Under the pieces are notes generated by a model, which searched no databases, was not told where the DNA came from, and was given only the letters and a program-made list of their open reading frames with translations. Shown piece by piece: positions 37,340 through 46,838 of a stretch of 64,000 nucleotides of DNA. This DNA comes from Capitella teleta. Its lineage: Eukaryota > Annelida > Polychaeta > Capitellidae. Within the stretch, counting starts at the first letter, position 1. Every line of letters starts with the position of its first letter. Both the position numbers and the translations under genes were made by a program. The DNA is taken from the NCBI GenBank assembly GCA_000328365.1, contig KB294622.1:230742-294741 (forward strand), given 5' to 3'.

Positions 37340-38470
37340 AAGCAGGGAACAAGACGAGAGTAATGAAGAGAAAGGCGATCAATCGTCAGCATCTCACACG
37401 TCGGACGTCTTACGTTACTTGCGTAGATTTAGAACACAAACAGCGTCGGCGAGCGAGGGTTGTGTGGACACGACGCCGTGTCTAATTCAGTGGGGTTTTA
37501 ACGCAGCGAGGAGATCGATTTGTAGAAAATAGAAAGAGCGGCAGATGACCATAGTATACATTGTACTCCAAAGCGGTCCTGCTTACGGCTACACCCATTG
37601 TCACCATGGAGACGCTAATAGAGCGCACGGTGATCCATTAGCAGCGACATTGTGCCACAAACAAAGTGACGTATACATTTTGGGGTCTATCATTTGACAT
37701 GGGCGTCAGTATCACCACGATAAAGGCAGCCACGGAGGGAGGAGATTCTAGAAGCAAACTCCGCTCGACGTGCGGAGACAGGACAGCGATCCATTCTGAT
37801 CATTTCGATATATGTTCATTTGCGAGCAATTCTCTGCAGCAAAAACACATGACGTAACTTATTCACGGCTTGATTTTCATTTGATGATCTCCGGTCATAA
37901 AGGAGAACTATACGGGGAAATCATTACACTCACAGAAAGGCGCACAACGGCGTCAATATCCGCGCATTGTGCGTCTTCACGGCGTCACCAGAGGGACATT
38001 TGTCAGGCAATTTCAATGCGGATTCCCGTGACCGACAGATCGACCCGGACAGCCGAAGCTCCACAACGCGACCATTCATGTGCTGTCCGGTTCCGGGATG
38101 GCTCCGGGATGGCTCCGAGAAGGCCCCCTACGATCTGATAGCCGATCATAACTCGCTCGACTTCAATCCGCTTGCAACGATTTACAGCGGCTGAAGCATC
38201 CAGCGCTGCATCGCATTATGAATGCTGCTTTATGTTCTGTTTGCTTTGACAACAGGTTCGGACGCTGTGAGTCCTCAGTCGTGGCCCGTGATTAATCACC
38301 ATTAATGAAGAGCCCCGTCGAGGTCTTCTTCGCATAGAGCAGTCGCCTCAAAAGCAGCAGCAGCGAGGAGGAAGGAGCAGCCACGACACAGCGGCAGCCT
38401 CAGCAGCCAAAGGCAGTGCCCATCAGGTAGCATCCGCAGATCCCTTGCAAGCGCAGAAGACATCGAGACA

Positions 38471-38503
38471 ATGGGTGAGCAACACGGGATAGCTGCGGTG
38501 TGA
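38471..38503 (+). promoter_or_regulatory. Ten-codon upstream ORF abutting the receptor start
   Basis: ATG at 38471 opens a frame reading MGEQHGIAAV and stops with TGA at 38501-38503, directly before the receptor ATG at 38504 and in the same frame. If this stretch is in the mRNA, the uORF would make translation of the receptor depend on leaky scanning or reinitiation. The same bases also form a possible splice donor (ATGG|GTGAGC), so the 5' leader could be spliced here instead. Confidence 0.45.
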
Positions 38504-39742
38504 ATGGATAACCGAAGCATGTCGCTTGATATCAACGACACTCTGCACGTGCAGGACAACGGCACAGTACAGGATAATTGCGAAAGCACAACTTTCTTCT
38601 TCATAGTGTATGGACCCGCGCATGGGCTGGTGTGCGCCTTTGGCTTGGTGGGAAATGCGCTATCAATCGCAGTACTGCACAAGTACTCGCGAAACAGTGT
38701 CGCTACTTACCTACTGAAGGCCCTTGCCGTCATGGACAATTTGTTCTTAGCGTCGGCTGTCGTCGTGCAAATGTGTCCCGCCATGGCCATGCATTTCGGG
38801 CAGACCGAGCGCCTCCAGCAGATCTACTCATTCATGCAGACGTTCGCGTGGCCCTTGGTGCACATGATTCAGATGGGCACGGTGTGGATGCTCGTCGTGG
38901 TCGCCTGTAACCGTTACATCGCCGTGTGTCTGCCTCTCAAAGCGGGCCATTTGTGCACCAAAGGCAAAGTGCAGGTGCAGATTATCGTGCTCGCAGTAAC
39001 CATATTCGTCTACAACGTACCACGCTTTCTGGAGTTTAACTATCGCGACGTGAATGAAACCCTACCAGATAACAGCACGATGACAGTCAGTAAAAACTTC
39101 GGCCTCAGTTCGATGCAGGTCTACAACATTGTCTACGAGAACGTGTCGTACTGGCTGTTTGTGTTCCTATTGCCTCTCACGGTGCTTCTCTTCTTCAACG
39201 TGCATTTGGTGCGTGATTTGAAGAAGGCGCAGCAGTACCGACGAGTGCTCAAGACAAGCGGCCGCAGCGTGGAGGAGAACAACATCACCCTGGTCATGAT
39301 CGTCATCATCGTGGTGTTCATCGTATGCCAGACGCCTGCGTCTATCAACCAGATTCTTTACTACGTAGTCGACGACAGCCAGAAGAAAACCTGCTCGCCG
39401 TACATCCGGTTCTACCACTTGGCCAACCTGCTGATAACCATCAACTCGTCCTTCAACTTCGTCGTCTACTGTCTATTTCGTCGTCAGTTCCAGCAGGAGC
39501 TGCGTGCGCTGTTGTGTCGACACAAAAAGAACGGTCCACCCCGCCGCAAGACAATGTTGCTGAGGGCGCTGCATGAGCACGGAAGTAGCGGATACCTGCG
39601 CACATCGCACGCGTCATGCACCCAGGAGAGCATGCCGCTGCACGAGAACTCGCAACCGCCGCCGCAGGATGACCCACCGAAGATGCAGCAGGCCGCCCAG
39701 TCCGTGCACACAACAACAATACACGAGGACCACGCGTCTTAG
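38504..39742 (+). CDS. FMRFamide/myomodulin-type neuropeptide GPCR
   Basis: Intact 412-residue class A seven-helix receptor in one exon, expected at the plasma membrane and to sense a neuropeptide through a G protein. N-terminal N-glycosylation sequons sit at N3, N11 and N19, and loop-2 sequons at N184, N190 and N213. TM1 about 31-58 (GLVGNALS, N51), TM2 67-92 (LAVMD, D78), TM3 about 115-138 ending CNRY (135-138) in place of DRY, TM4 about 157-172, TM5 213-236 (P224), TM6 259-281 ending CQTP (275-278) in place of CWxP, TM7 301-325 with NSSFNFVVY in place of NPxxY. C338 in the tail may be palmitoylated. I see no Cys at the start of TM3 and none in extracellular loop 2, so the usual disulfide appears absent. 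IAVCLPLKA after TM3 and the NSSFNF motif favour the invertebrate FMRFamide/myomodulin-like group; the ligand is not determinable. The ATG directly follows an in-frame TGA, so this start is the first possible. Confidence 0.93.
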   Translation: MDNRSMSLDINDTLHVQDNGTVQDNCESTTFFFIVYGPAHGLVCAFGLVGNALSIAVLHKYSRNSVATYLLKALAVMDNLFLASAVVVQMCPAMAMHFGQTERLQQIYSFMQTFAWPLVHMIQMGTVWMLVVVACNRYIAVCLPLKAGHLCTKGKVQVQIIVLAVTIFVYNVPRFLEFNYRDVNETLPDNSTMTVSKNFGLSSMQVYNIVYENVSYWLFVFLLPLTVLLFFNVHLVRDLKKAQQYRRVLKTSGRSVEENNITLVMIVIIVVFIVCQTPASINQILYYVVDDSQKKTCSPYIRFYHLANLLITINSSFNFVVYCLFRRQFQQELRALLCRHKKNGPPRRKTMLLRALHEHGSSGYLRTSHASCTQESMPLHENSQPPPQDDPPKMQQAAQSVHTTTIHEDHAS

Positions 39743-39935
39743 CTGTTCCACGCACACTATGTTTAAGTTTATAAGGCTCTCTTAGACATGCACCGCAATC
39801 GTTTGACGTGCTTTCCTCAGCTGTAACGGAGCCAACGGCTGTGCAGGGGACACGACGCCCCCCCAAGGCGAGAGATTCTTGGTGCTCAATGTTTGTATAA
39901 TCACAATTGGGAGAATAAATGAATGAGCCGTCCAA
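39743..39935 (+). terminator. Receptor 3' UTR with AATAAA signal
   Basis: AATAAA at 39914-39919 lies about 172 bases after the receptor stop codon and is the first canonical polyadenylation signal downstream. Cleavage is expected 10-30 bases further on. Confidence 0.6.
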
Positions 39936-42086
39936 AGGCAAGAAAACGAATTCTTCTGCAATTGATTCAGTAGCTGCAGCATCACGCTGTCAAACCATTG
40001 CTCTGGCGCAATTGCAAAAAAAAAAAGAAGCGTTCTCACGCAAAATCAGAGGAAATCAGAAGAAGAAGAGAGCAAAGGCAGGAAGGGGACCAAGCAACGG
40101 GGCTGAAGCCATTAGGCGGCACGATGCTTTAGTTGAAAGAAATGCAGCATCCATTCCAAGAGCACGGTGAGGGGGTCGTTTCAATTGGCCCTTGTAATGA
40201 ATGAAGGGATGATTGTACTTATCTGATCACACCAGTCGGGTCACATTAACTAATAACCAGCATAGAATACATTATACATTATTACATGTAGTCGATATAC
40301 GCAGTAGGTACATCCAATTGTGTAATCTGCGAAACAAAATCCTATATACACAATGTGATTACATAGTATTAAATGCAGCACAAATGTGATCATTTACCCT
40401 GATATAATATTAACTCATTCAATATTGAACTCAATTTCAATTACAATCATGGCACATTCGTTGACCTCAAACCATTATACCTGTATGCATGTATTCACAA
40501 TCAAAGTGATAAAAATACACGGAGTGGTCTTGGCGCACTTGTACAGAACTTGTACAGAAACGCAGCTGAGCAAGACGAATGGAACAACCAGATGTGACTA
40601 GGGAAAAAATATAAAACTGTTAACATTCATCACAACCGAATAAAGTAATCTCAGTGCAAAAAGGGCACGAAGGGGGAGGGGGGGTGAATGAAATGAATCG
40701 GTGCAGTGTTGTGGCAGCAAGATAAAATTGCAACTACAGGCACGTGCAATGATGGGCCAGTCAGGTGTCGGTGCATCCCTGAAAGGTAAACCCCGATTAG
40801 ACAAAGGAAACCACGCCTTGTGTATCAGGACGCATCCAGAATCCAGTTGGCAACCTGATTAATCAGTCTTCACCCTTGCGTGTCTAATCATTTCGTAATC
40901 CGTAGTGGCCAGATTCTATATATTAGAATCCTATCGCTTCGTGCAGTGTTAGCCATTGGAGCGAGTGGGATCTCATGTGGAAAGGTTTCGTCGCTTCTAA
41001 CATTGCAGTCGGTTTTCGGCAGATCCAATATTCTGGTAAACGCTGTTTTCGAGCTTGAACGAAGACGATGGCCATGATAAGATTCCTGCATGTCCGTACC
41101 AAATACCTTAAGCTCCCCGTCGAACTCCGATCTGAACTCCCAGCTTAGTCGTAAACAATAACGTTTACAATGGCGAAATGAGGCTATTCAAGTAAATATT
41201 ATTGAATAATATATTAACATGGGCATCAAAATGTTCGTCAAGGCATTCAAATTCACACGCTTCATCGCTTGCGAAAATCTACCGGGTTTTCAACAAGCAT
41301 CATCAATCTTTACGCACCACGCAATATTCATGAGCATTCTCAGCGTTGAAAGCCGCGTGTTTCAGGCGCTAGTTGAATATCTCAGAATCGGGTGTACCTG
41401 TTCAGGTACGTGTATACTAAAAGCTGTGAACATAACTAGAATGTCGTTGAACGCAGGCAGCGAAATATTTTCGGGTTTCGTTTTAACTTTAACATTCGAA
41501 AAACGATCGTAAATTTTACAAAATTTTATAAATTACAATTTATTTTAAAATTTACACGAAAACCAATCAATCAATTAGCATACATGTAATAAATGATCAA
41601 AATACCGCACCAAATCGACGGAATATTTCACGGATTTCAATAAATGATTCACTCGACATCTCAAAATCATTTTAAACAACTTCTCTACCGAAAAAAAAAT
41701 TTTTGTCTGTGAAATGAACTCAGCACAGACGGCATTATTTTGTACAACTTTGAATTCGAGCAAGTTTCAATTCTAAGCCACATTAACGACCTCAAGAACG
41801 AAAACACATCCACATCTACCGATGGCATCAATGAAATGATAAATTCAGAGCTATTCCAAGATACACGAATATAAGATACATCATTTGTCAAAAAAAAAAA
41901 AAAACGTGGCGCACAAAAATGTAGCATTTATAAACCAATATCCATTATACCCGAATTATGCGAATGGCCTCTGATCAATAGGCTATAATCATTTTCAAAG
42001 GCGACGAACTATCTTCATTAAATGGCCATGATGTCATTTCCGTAGAAATCTGCCTAACGAATTACGACCCCCAAATCGCTGATGGA
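39936..42086. other. Intergenic, no gene seen
   Basis: AT-rich, with several short frames but nothing supported. Confidence 0.55.
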
Positions 42087-42114
42087 CGGTCATTGTGAGG
42101 TCATTGTGAGGTCA
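42087..42114 (+). promoter_or_regulatory. Triple DR5 nuclear-receptor array
   Basis: CGGTCA-TTGTG-AGGTCA-TTGTG-AGGTCA: three half-sites at 5-base spacing, the second and third perfect. DR5 is the classic retinoic-acid-receptor arrangement. It ends about 100 bases upstream of a TATA box. The 11-bp tandem repetition is visible; receptor binding is inference. Confidence 0.4.
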
Positions 42115-42211
42115 TTATCGCTATCAGAATGCGGTCTTCTAAGTTATTCGTCGTCATTTATAAACAGCATGGAGGCTAAGTCAGCTAACTACATGACATT
42201 TGACAGGTTTG

Positions 42212-42218
42212 TATAAAA
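42212..42218 (+). promoter_or_regulatory. TATA box
   Basis: TATAAAA stands 37 bases before the ATG of the candidate secreted-peptide exon. A start about 30 bases downstream would fall near 42242, leaving a leader of only a few bases, which weakens the case slightly. Confidence 0.4.
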
Positions 42219-42248
42219 ACCCGTCGCCGAGAATGATCCATTATATGC

Positions 42249-42656
42249 ATGATGGCGTATTGTGTCTTGTTGGTGGGAGTTTTGGCCAGTTCCTCGGGGG
42301 CTACGGTCACTCATTCCATAACAGGGACCATTAATAGCTTGGGTCGGCTGTGTAGTGAGTCAGAAGTTGAGAGGAGAGCTCTGGGTGCGAATCTCTCGTT
42401 TCAACGGTCAAAATTCCAGGCGCCAAATGATTCGGTAAACACGTCCACAGATTTCTAGTAATCGCAGCTCTATCTGCGAATACATTTCGACGAATTTCGC
42501 TCATCGTGCTTCATTGCCTTTGCTCGTAATGTTTCCTAGTAAGGGGCCTGCAAACCCTCTCCTCAATTTGCCTTCATGTTCTCTTGGAATTCAGCGGATA
42601 TTATGCTTGGACAAGATGCGTCGTCGTCATGTTTCGCACTGGCTGAAAACAGGTGA
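42249..42656 (+). CDS. Candidate small secreted peptide, two exons
   Basis: Exon 1 (42249-42354) encodes MMAYCVLLVGVLASSSGA followed by TVTHSITGTINSLGRLC. This has a textbook signal-peptide layout: short start, hydrophobic core VLLVGVLA, small residues SSSGA for cleavage. It ends at a perfect GTGAGT donor with one base over. A pyrimidine-containing acceptor TTGGAATTCAG before 42595 restores frame and adds TDIMLGQDASSSCFALAENR and a TGA at 42654-42656, giving about 55 residues with one Cys per exon after the signal. AATAAA follows at 42712-42717. Unspliced, the frame would run to 42458 (69 residues). No family is recognised. The chain TATA, signal peptide, donor, acceptor and polyA signal is suggestive; the exon 2 choice is the weakest link. 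Confidence 0.33.
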
Positions 42657-42711
42657 CGCTTCTGTGTACCACGTTCTCGTGCAGCCAACAGAAGGCAGGC
42701 GTCAAATAATT

Positions 42712-42717
42712 AATAAA
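42712..42717 (+). terminator. Polyadenylation signal AATAAA
   Basis: AATAAA about 56 bases after the stop of the candidate peptide gene, at a normal distance for an mRNA 3' end. Followed by G/T-rich homopolymer runs (42723-42762) that would serve as a downstream element. Confidence 0.35.
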
Positions 42718-42722
42718 TAATT

Positions 42723-42762
42723 AGGGGGGCGGTTTTTTGGGGGTTTTTTTTTTGGGGGGGGG
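42723..42762. repeat. G/T homopolymer patch
   Basis: Alternating runs of G and T, including nine G in a row. Such runs are often miscalled, so exact lengths are unsafe. Confidence 0.8.
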
Positions 42763-43481
42763 ATGGTTTTCTCAAAGAAAAAGAGTAAATTAGGAGAATC
42801 GTTGATGATACATTCGGAGCAGAAATTTTAATCTAAAGAATGTACCACAAAACGTCATTGCCCTAAAGTATACACAGTCTTAAACTTCTTCAAATTACTT
42901 CCATATTTCTAAGACACATTTCGTGAGGCCCAAGTGGAAAGGCAACGTATTGCAGACTGATGCAAGCACTCCTTCACTTTCATTCTCAAAATGCCCTCCT
43001 CTCTCATACATCCCCCAAAGCAGCCTCCGTCCCGTACAACCAAGTACAACGAAAATTGATCTGCTCATGGTCGACCGGGTGAGGCACAAAGAAGGCTGCA
43101 ACCCATGGTCGCTGGTGGAATTCATGCATAGCAGACGACGCGCAAGCCTCACCTCGTGGTTTTCTGTGCGAGGCCGTGCTTTCCTTCTTCCCAAATTCTC
43201 TTACGGATCGCAAAACACGGGAATCGTTCAGACGAATTCTAAATGAGCTCATGTACGTGCACCCACCACGCCTTTCACCTATGTGTAGCAGCCCATCATG
43301 ATCAAATTGCGGGTTGGAATCTTTTACAGAATCACTTGCAGTGAATGCGAGAGATAGGATTTCGAACAGAGAAAAAACTATTCATACATTCAATCAAGCT
43401 TTTCATTCAATTTAATAAAGAGGATTGCATACAACGGCGGATTCTGCTGATTACACCGTGAAATATAAGCGCATGAATGCT
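42763..43481. other. Intergenic, no gene seen
   Basis: No supported gene. The overlapping open frames near 42895-43252 on both strands match nothing known to me. Confidence 0.5.
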
Positions 43482-43688
43482 GAATTAACACAACGAAATC
43501 CGCTGAAATAACACAGCGAAATCCGCTGAATTAACACAGCGAAATCCGCTGAATTAACACAGCGAAATCCACTGAATTAACACAACGAAATCCGCTGAAT
43601 TAACACAACGAAATCCACTGAAATAACACAGCGAAATCCGCTGAATTAACACAGCGAAATCCGCTGAATTAACACAACGAAATCCGCT
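43482..43688 (+). repeat. 23-bp minisatellite, nine copies
   Basis: Nine exact-length copies of GAATTAACACAGCGAAATCC plus GCT, with changes at only three positions (ATT/AAT, AGC/AAC, CGC/CAC). Variant order is A B C D A E B C A, so the B-C pair recurs, which suggests block duplication. A more degenerate copy lies just upstream (about 43445-43480). Confidence 0.95.
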
Positions 43689-43690
43689 CA

Positions 43691-43873
43691 AATACGCATT
43701 CGCATGTACAGCACACACTGCAGTAACGGGCGGTTCAAGAGCTCAGAGAGTTGGTCAGCGTTGACCTGGCTTGCAACTGCGATGGCGTCGGGGTCTCCGG
43801 GCAGATAAATAAGCAGCGACCGGTTCGGTGATCGCACACAGAGACCGCGAATACCGTCCGCTAACAATACACG
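43691..43873 (-). CDS. Possible terminal exon, unidentified
   Basis: Minus strand. After a possible TTGTTAG acceptor the frame reads GIRGLCVRSPNRSLLIYL, PGDPDAIAVASQVNADQLSE and LLNRPLLQCVLYMRMRI then TGA. The PGDPDAIAVA to LNRPLL part is coding-like and helical. I considered a neuropeptide-Y/F-type peptide, but the required C-terminal RxRF/RQRY-amide is absent. Unassigned and possibly chance. Confidence 0.22.
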
Positions 43874-43934
43874 CCAATACAAACAACTTCAATAACCAGT
43901 GCATCTTACACAAATACCGCATTGCATCATTTGC

Positions 43935-44108
43935 ATGGCGCAGTTGAACGTGCGCGTGTACATCTATTGTTCGCTAATCTCTGTATTGCTCTCGGTGCTA
44001 CGACCCGACGCGGAACCTCGATTCCCCAAGGAAAGGATTGCTGGGTTTCCAGGCCCCTGCAACGTTGTAATTGATAAAAGTGCGAGACGGGACGCTTGCT
44101 CAGATTGA
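43935..44108 (+). CDS. Candidate small secreted peptide, single ORF
   Basis: 57 residues: MAQLNVRVYIYCSLISVLLS then VLRPDA, EPRFPKERIAGFPGPC and NVVIDKSARRDACSD. The start has a basic n-region and a hydrophobic core VYIYCSLISVLLSVL, with a plausible cleavage after PDA. The mature part would be about 31 residues with two cysteines and one dibasic RR site, the layout of a small peptide hormone or toxin-like precursor. No known family is recognised. It may be only the first exon, since GTAATT and GTGCGA could act as donors. It overlaps no other supported gene and lies divergent to the minus-strand frame at 43691-43873. Confidence 0.3.
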   Translation: MAQLNVRVYIYCSLISVLLSVLRPDAEPRFPKERIAGFPGPCNVVIDKSARRDACSD

Positions 44109-46477
44109 TGTTCTGGGCATCATAACACGCAGCGATGGTAAAGAGCGAGTACGTAAATCATAACATTAACGCATAAACCACACAGCGGAACTCGATAAGT
44201 TAAGACATGAGGGTTAAATGACTCAATTCGCACCATGATAATGATGTTGTAGCTGATGATCTAGCGCCGTTGGGGATATGCCAGCATTGCTGGCTGTTGT
44301 TACATTGATTGATTGCATAGCTAGCTCGACATGCATCGTATCTGTGATATCAGTGTTTTGAGTACATCAACGTCAATAGCGAATAATGGCAGAATTGTCG
44401 AAATACCATCGTGCAATATACGATCACAATATCATAGAACAAATGACATCCCAAAAGAGATGCAGACGCCGCAGCATTGCGCAATAGTTCTCCTTTCATC
44501 AAAGCTATTTGAAGTTTTGTGTACAGAAATTTCACTAGATCTCACAGAATTTCGCTGAAAGAGAAAAAAATTATAATAATAATAAAGAAACAAGAAAAAA
44601 ATAAATGTAAAATAAATTTTAACAAAGATCGAAGAAGATTTCATCCGACGACAGAGAAATGAGAGAGTGCACCGGAAGCGAAAGGTAAGTGTCGATGGAC
44701 TGACACGTGGCAGAGCCGACATCATTGTCCGCACTGAAACCTTTTAAGATAAGTATCGCATCGGACACTCATCATCAAAGCGGAAGCTGATCCGATGCCC
44801 CTTGCAACAGGAAAGCGCGCTTTGTTACGTCCGGTGCATTACGTAATATTGCCTGCATATGCAATTCAGATTAAACGCTCAGAAGGTACCGGGGGCTTCT
44901 GAGCGAATCCGCGCGTGCATTCGTACGTCTTCAGCAGAAATTGCTTCAACAACAAGTGTGCAAGCCACACCGACAACAATTTACGGGAGCCCGTTTCTGG
45001 CTGCAACTCGAGCTTCTAGTTTTCCTTAATTTATTTTCATTAGATCGCATGGTGTGCCTTTCATACATATTATTGAGTGAACCATTTGCCGATTTTTACG
45101 TGAACCATTTGACGACTGCGGCTGAACTTGAATCGTCTCCTCTGATCTATGTCATCCCAGTGAAGCAGAGGTCGTTATTTATAATGATATCATCGGATGT
45201 CGTTTATTACAACAGAGCCTCAGATTGCGTTGCATTGATCATATTAAATGTAAAAAATCATAGCGAAAATATCTTATAATAATAACATGGAAGAGCATGC
45301 ATTATTCCTCAAAGGATCAGATAGAGTCAACATAATTTCGAGAGATATAATATTTCTTTCGCGTTCAAAGTTAAGGGCTCGGTAAATAATAAATAATAAA
45401 TCTACCTTTAAAACGCACGCGAGGCGTTGTTTTTCTTATGTATAAATAACAAAACAGGGAAATAACCTTTGGCGCTCAGTGAACAATGGCTGTCTGACGG
45501 GCCCAGCACCAGAAGAGGACACTCAGAAACGATGAGCAATCGGATGCAGACTGGACGGGCGGATTATCAAAATTATCAGGGACAGCGCATGATTGCCCAA
45601 GTAAAAAAAGTCTGAAAATTGGGAAATGTAGTCCTTATGTACAGCGGAGAAATCTATAATATAAAGGCCCATATGTATAATGTATGCATACAGTTCACGA
45701 ACGCACAACGTTTTAATTTCATCCAAAGATTACGAGGTTCATTTACAATGAGGCAATAAAGAGGTGCAGATAGTACACCTCAAGGCGGAAGGAAGAGGAA
45801 TATTTGAGCGAATACATTTGTCATATAGAAAACCAACACAAATCAGCAACACATTTAAGCGATAAGATAAGATAAGATAAGATATTACGCATTTCCTTCT
45901 GCGGTGTTCTATCAGTACAGGTGCATGGTAAGGCGTTAATTCATGGGGTCCGACGCACAAGCTGTGCATCAACGAATTAACGTATCGTATTAACACATCA
46001 CTTAACAATTTACGCTCCATCCATTTCAAATTGGTTCTATATGGCAATAGCTTGCAATTATTCGTTGAGGCATACACTCCAACTTAGTGTTGCAAATATT
46101 AATCATAATATCATATACATAACAAAACTGAAAGCCAAAAGAAGATACACCCCTTAGAAATACGCATGAAATACATACTTATGCTTCTTCAATGTCTCCA
46201 AAAATTGGTATGGACATTGAACAATCATTTTTACATCTGTAATTAAACTAATAAATAATTTCGTGGAGCGTGGATCGTTTTGGATCTCAATTAGCAGAGA
46301 AGGGGTGAAAATCAAAAGTAGCAATTTCATTGGCACATCAAATTCTTTGTTCAAAACAATAATCAATACGGGATATGACCACCACCGGCCTCTACACGTG
46401 ATCGGAATACCGTTGGGCAATAAGACTCCCATTGATGAGGATGAGTGGAGTCATGGTCAAAGTCATGGTCACTCCTT
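44109..46477. other. Intergenic, no gene seen
   Basis: AT-rich, with several AATAAA/ATAATAATAA words and a GATAA pentamer array (45861-45884). No supported gene. Confidence 0.55.
45861..45884 (+). repeat. (GATAA)n array
   Basis: Five GATA words at 5-base period. Each is an (A)GATAA core as bound by GATA factors, so it may be a dense binding site or just a pentanucleotide microsatellite. Confidence 0.9.
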
Positions 46478-46838
46478 GATCCTCAGGCATCATTTGCATA
46501 TTCCTTGATCCTTAGGCCTCCTTTGCATCTTCCTTGATCCTCAGGCATCCTTTGCATCTTCCATGATCCTCAGGCATCCTTTGCATCTTCCTTGATCCTC
46601 AGGCATCCTTTGCATCTTCCTTGATCCTCAGGCATCCTTTGCATCTTCCATGATCCTCAGGCATCCTTTGCATCTTCCTTGATCCTCAGGCATCCTTTGC
46701 ATCTTCGTGGTCCTCAGGCATCCTTTGCCTCTTCATGGTCCTCAGGCATCCTTTGCATCTTTGTTCTCAGGCATCCTTTGCATCTTTGTTCTCAGGCATC
46801 CTTTGCATCTTTGTTCTCAGGCACCCTTTGCACCTACT
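46478..46838 (+). repeat. Minisatellite with 29-bp units passing into 25-bp units
   Basis: About 13 units. The first eight follow GATCCTCAGGCATCCTTTGC plus ATCTTCCTT (29 bp), alternating CCTT and CCAT at the end. One or two transitional units carry GTGGTCC/ATGGTCC, and the last units lose four bases (CAGGCATCCTTTGCATCTTTGTTCT, here in two parts CAGGCATCCTTTGC and ATCTTTGTTCT; 25 bp). Since 29 and 25 are not multiples of three, the open frames through it (HPLHL, SFASL) are not a coding repeat. Confidence 0.93.

Larger units (their letters stand above)
28893..38470. other. Intergenic, GC-richer, no gene recognised
   Basis: About 9.6 kb with many short open frames on both strands but none I can assign. 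Noted inside: a 51-codon minus-strand ORF (30314-30159), an 8-bp-stem hairpin TTGGGACA/TGTCCCAA near 32115, a 26-bp sequence duplicated at 28-bp period (36188-36241), a perfect DR1 site (37327-37339), and TGACGTCA at 29469 and 35242. The plus strand is strongly A-rich (for example 26 A against 5 T in 37321-37380). Confidence 0.5.

Noticed and set aside
43691-43873. Resemblance of PGDPDAIAVASQ...LYMRMR to neuropeptide Y/F peptides
   Set aside because: The invariant C-terminal RxRF/RQRY and amidation Gly are missing and the helix residues do not align.
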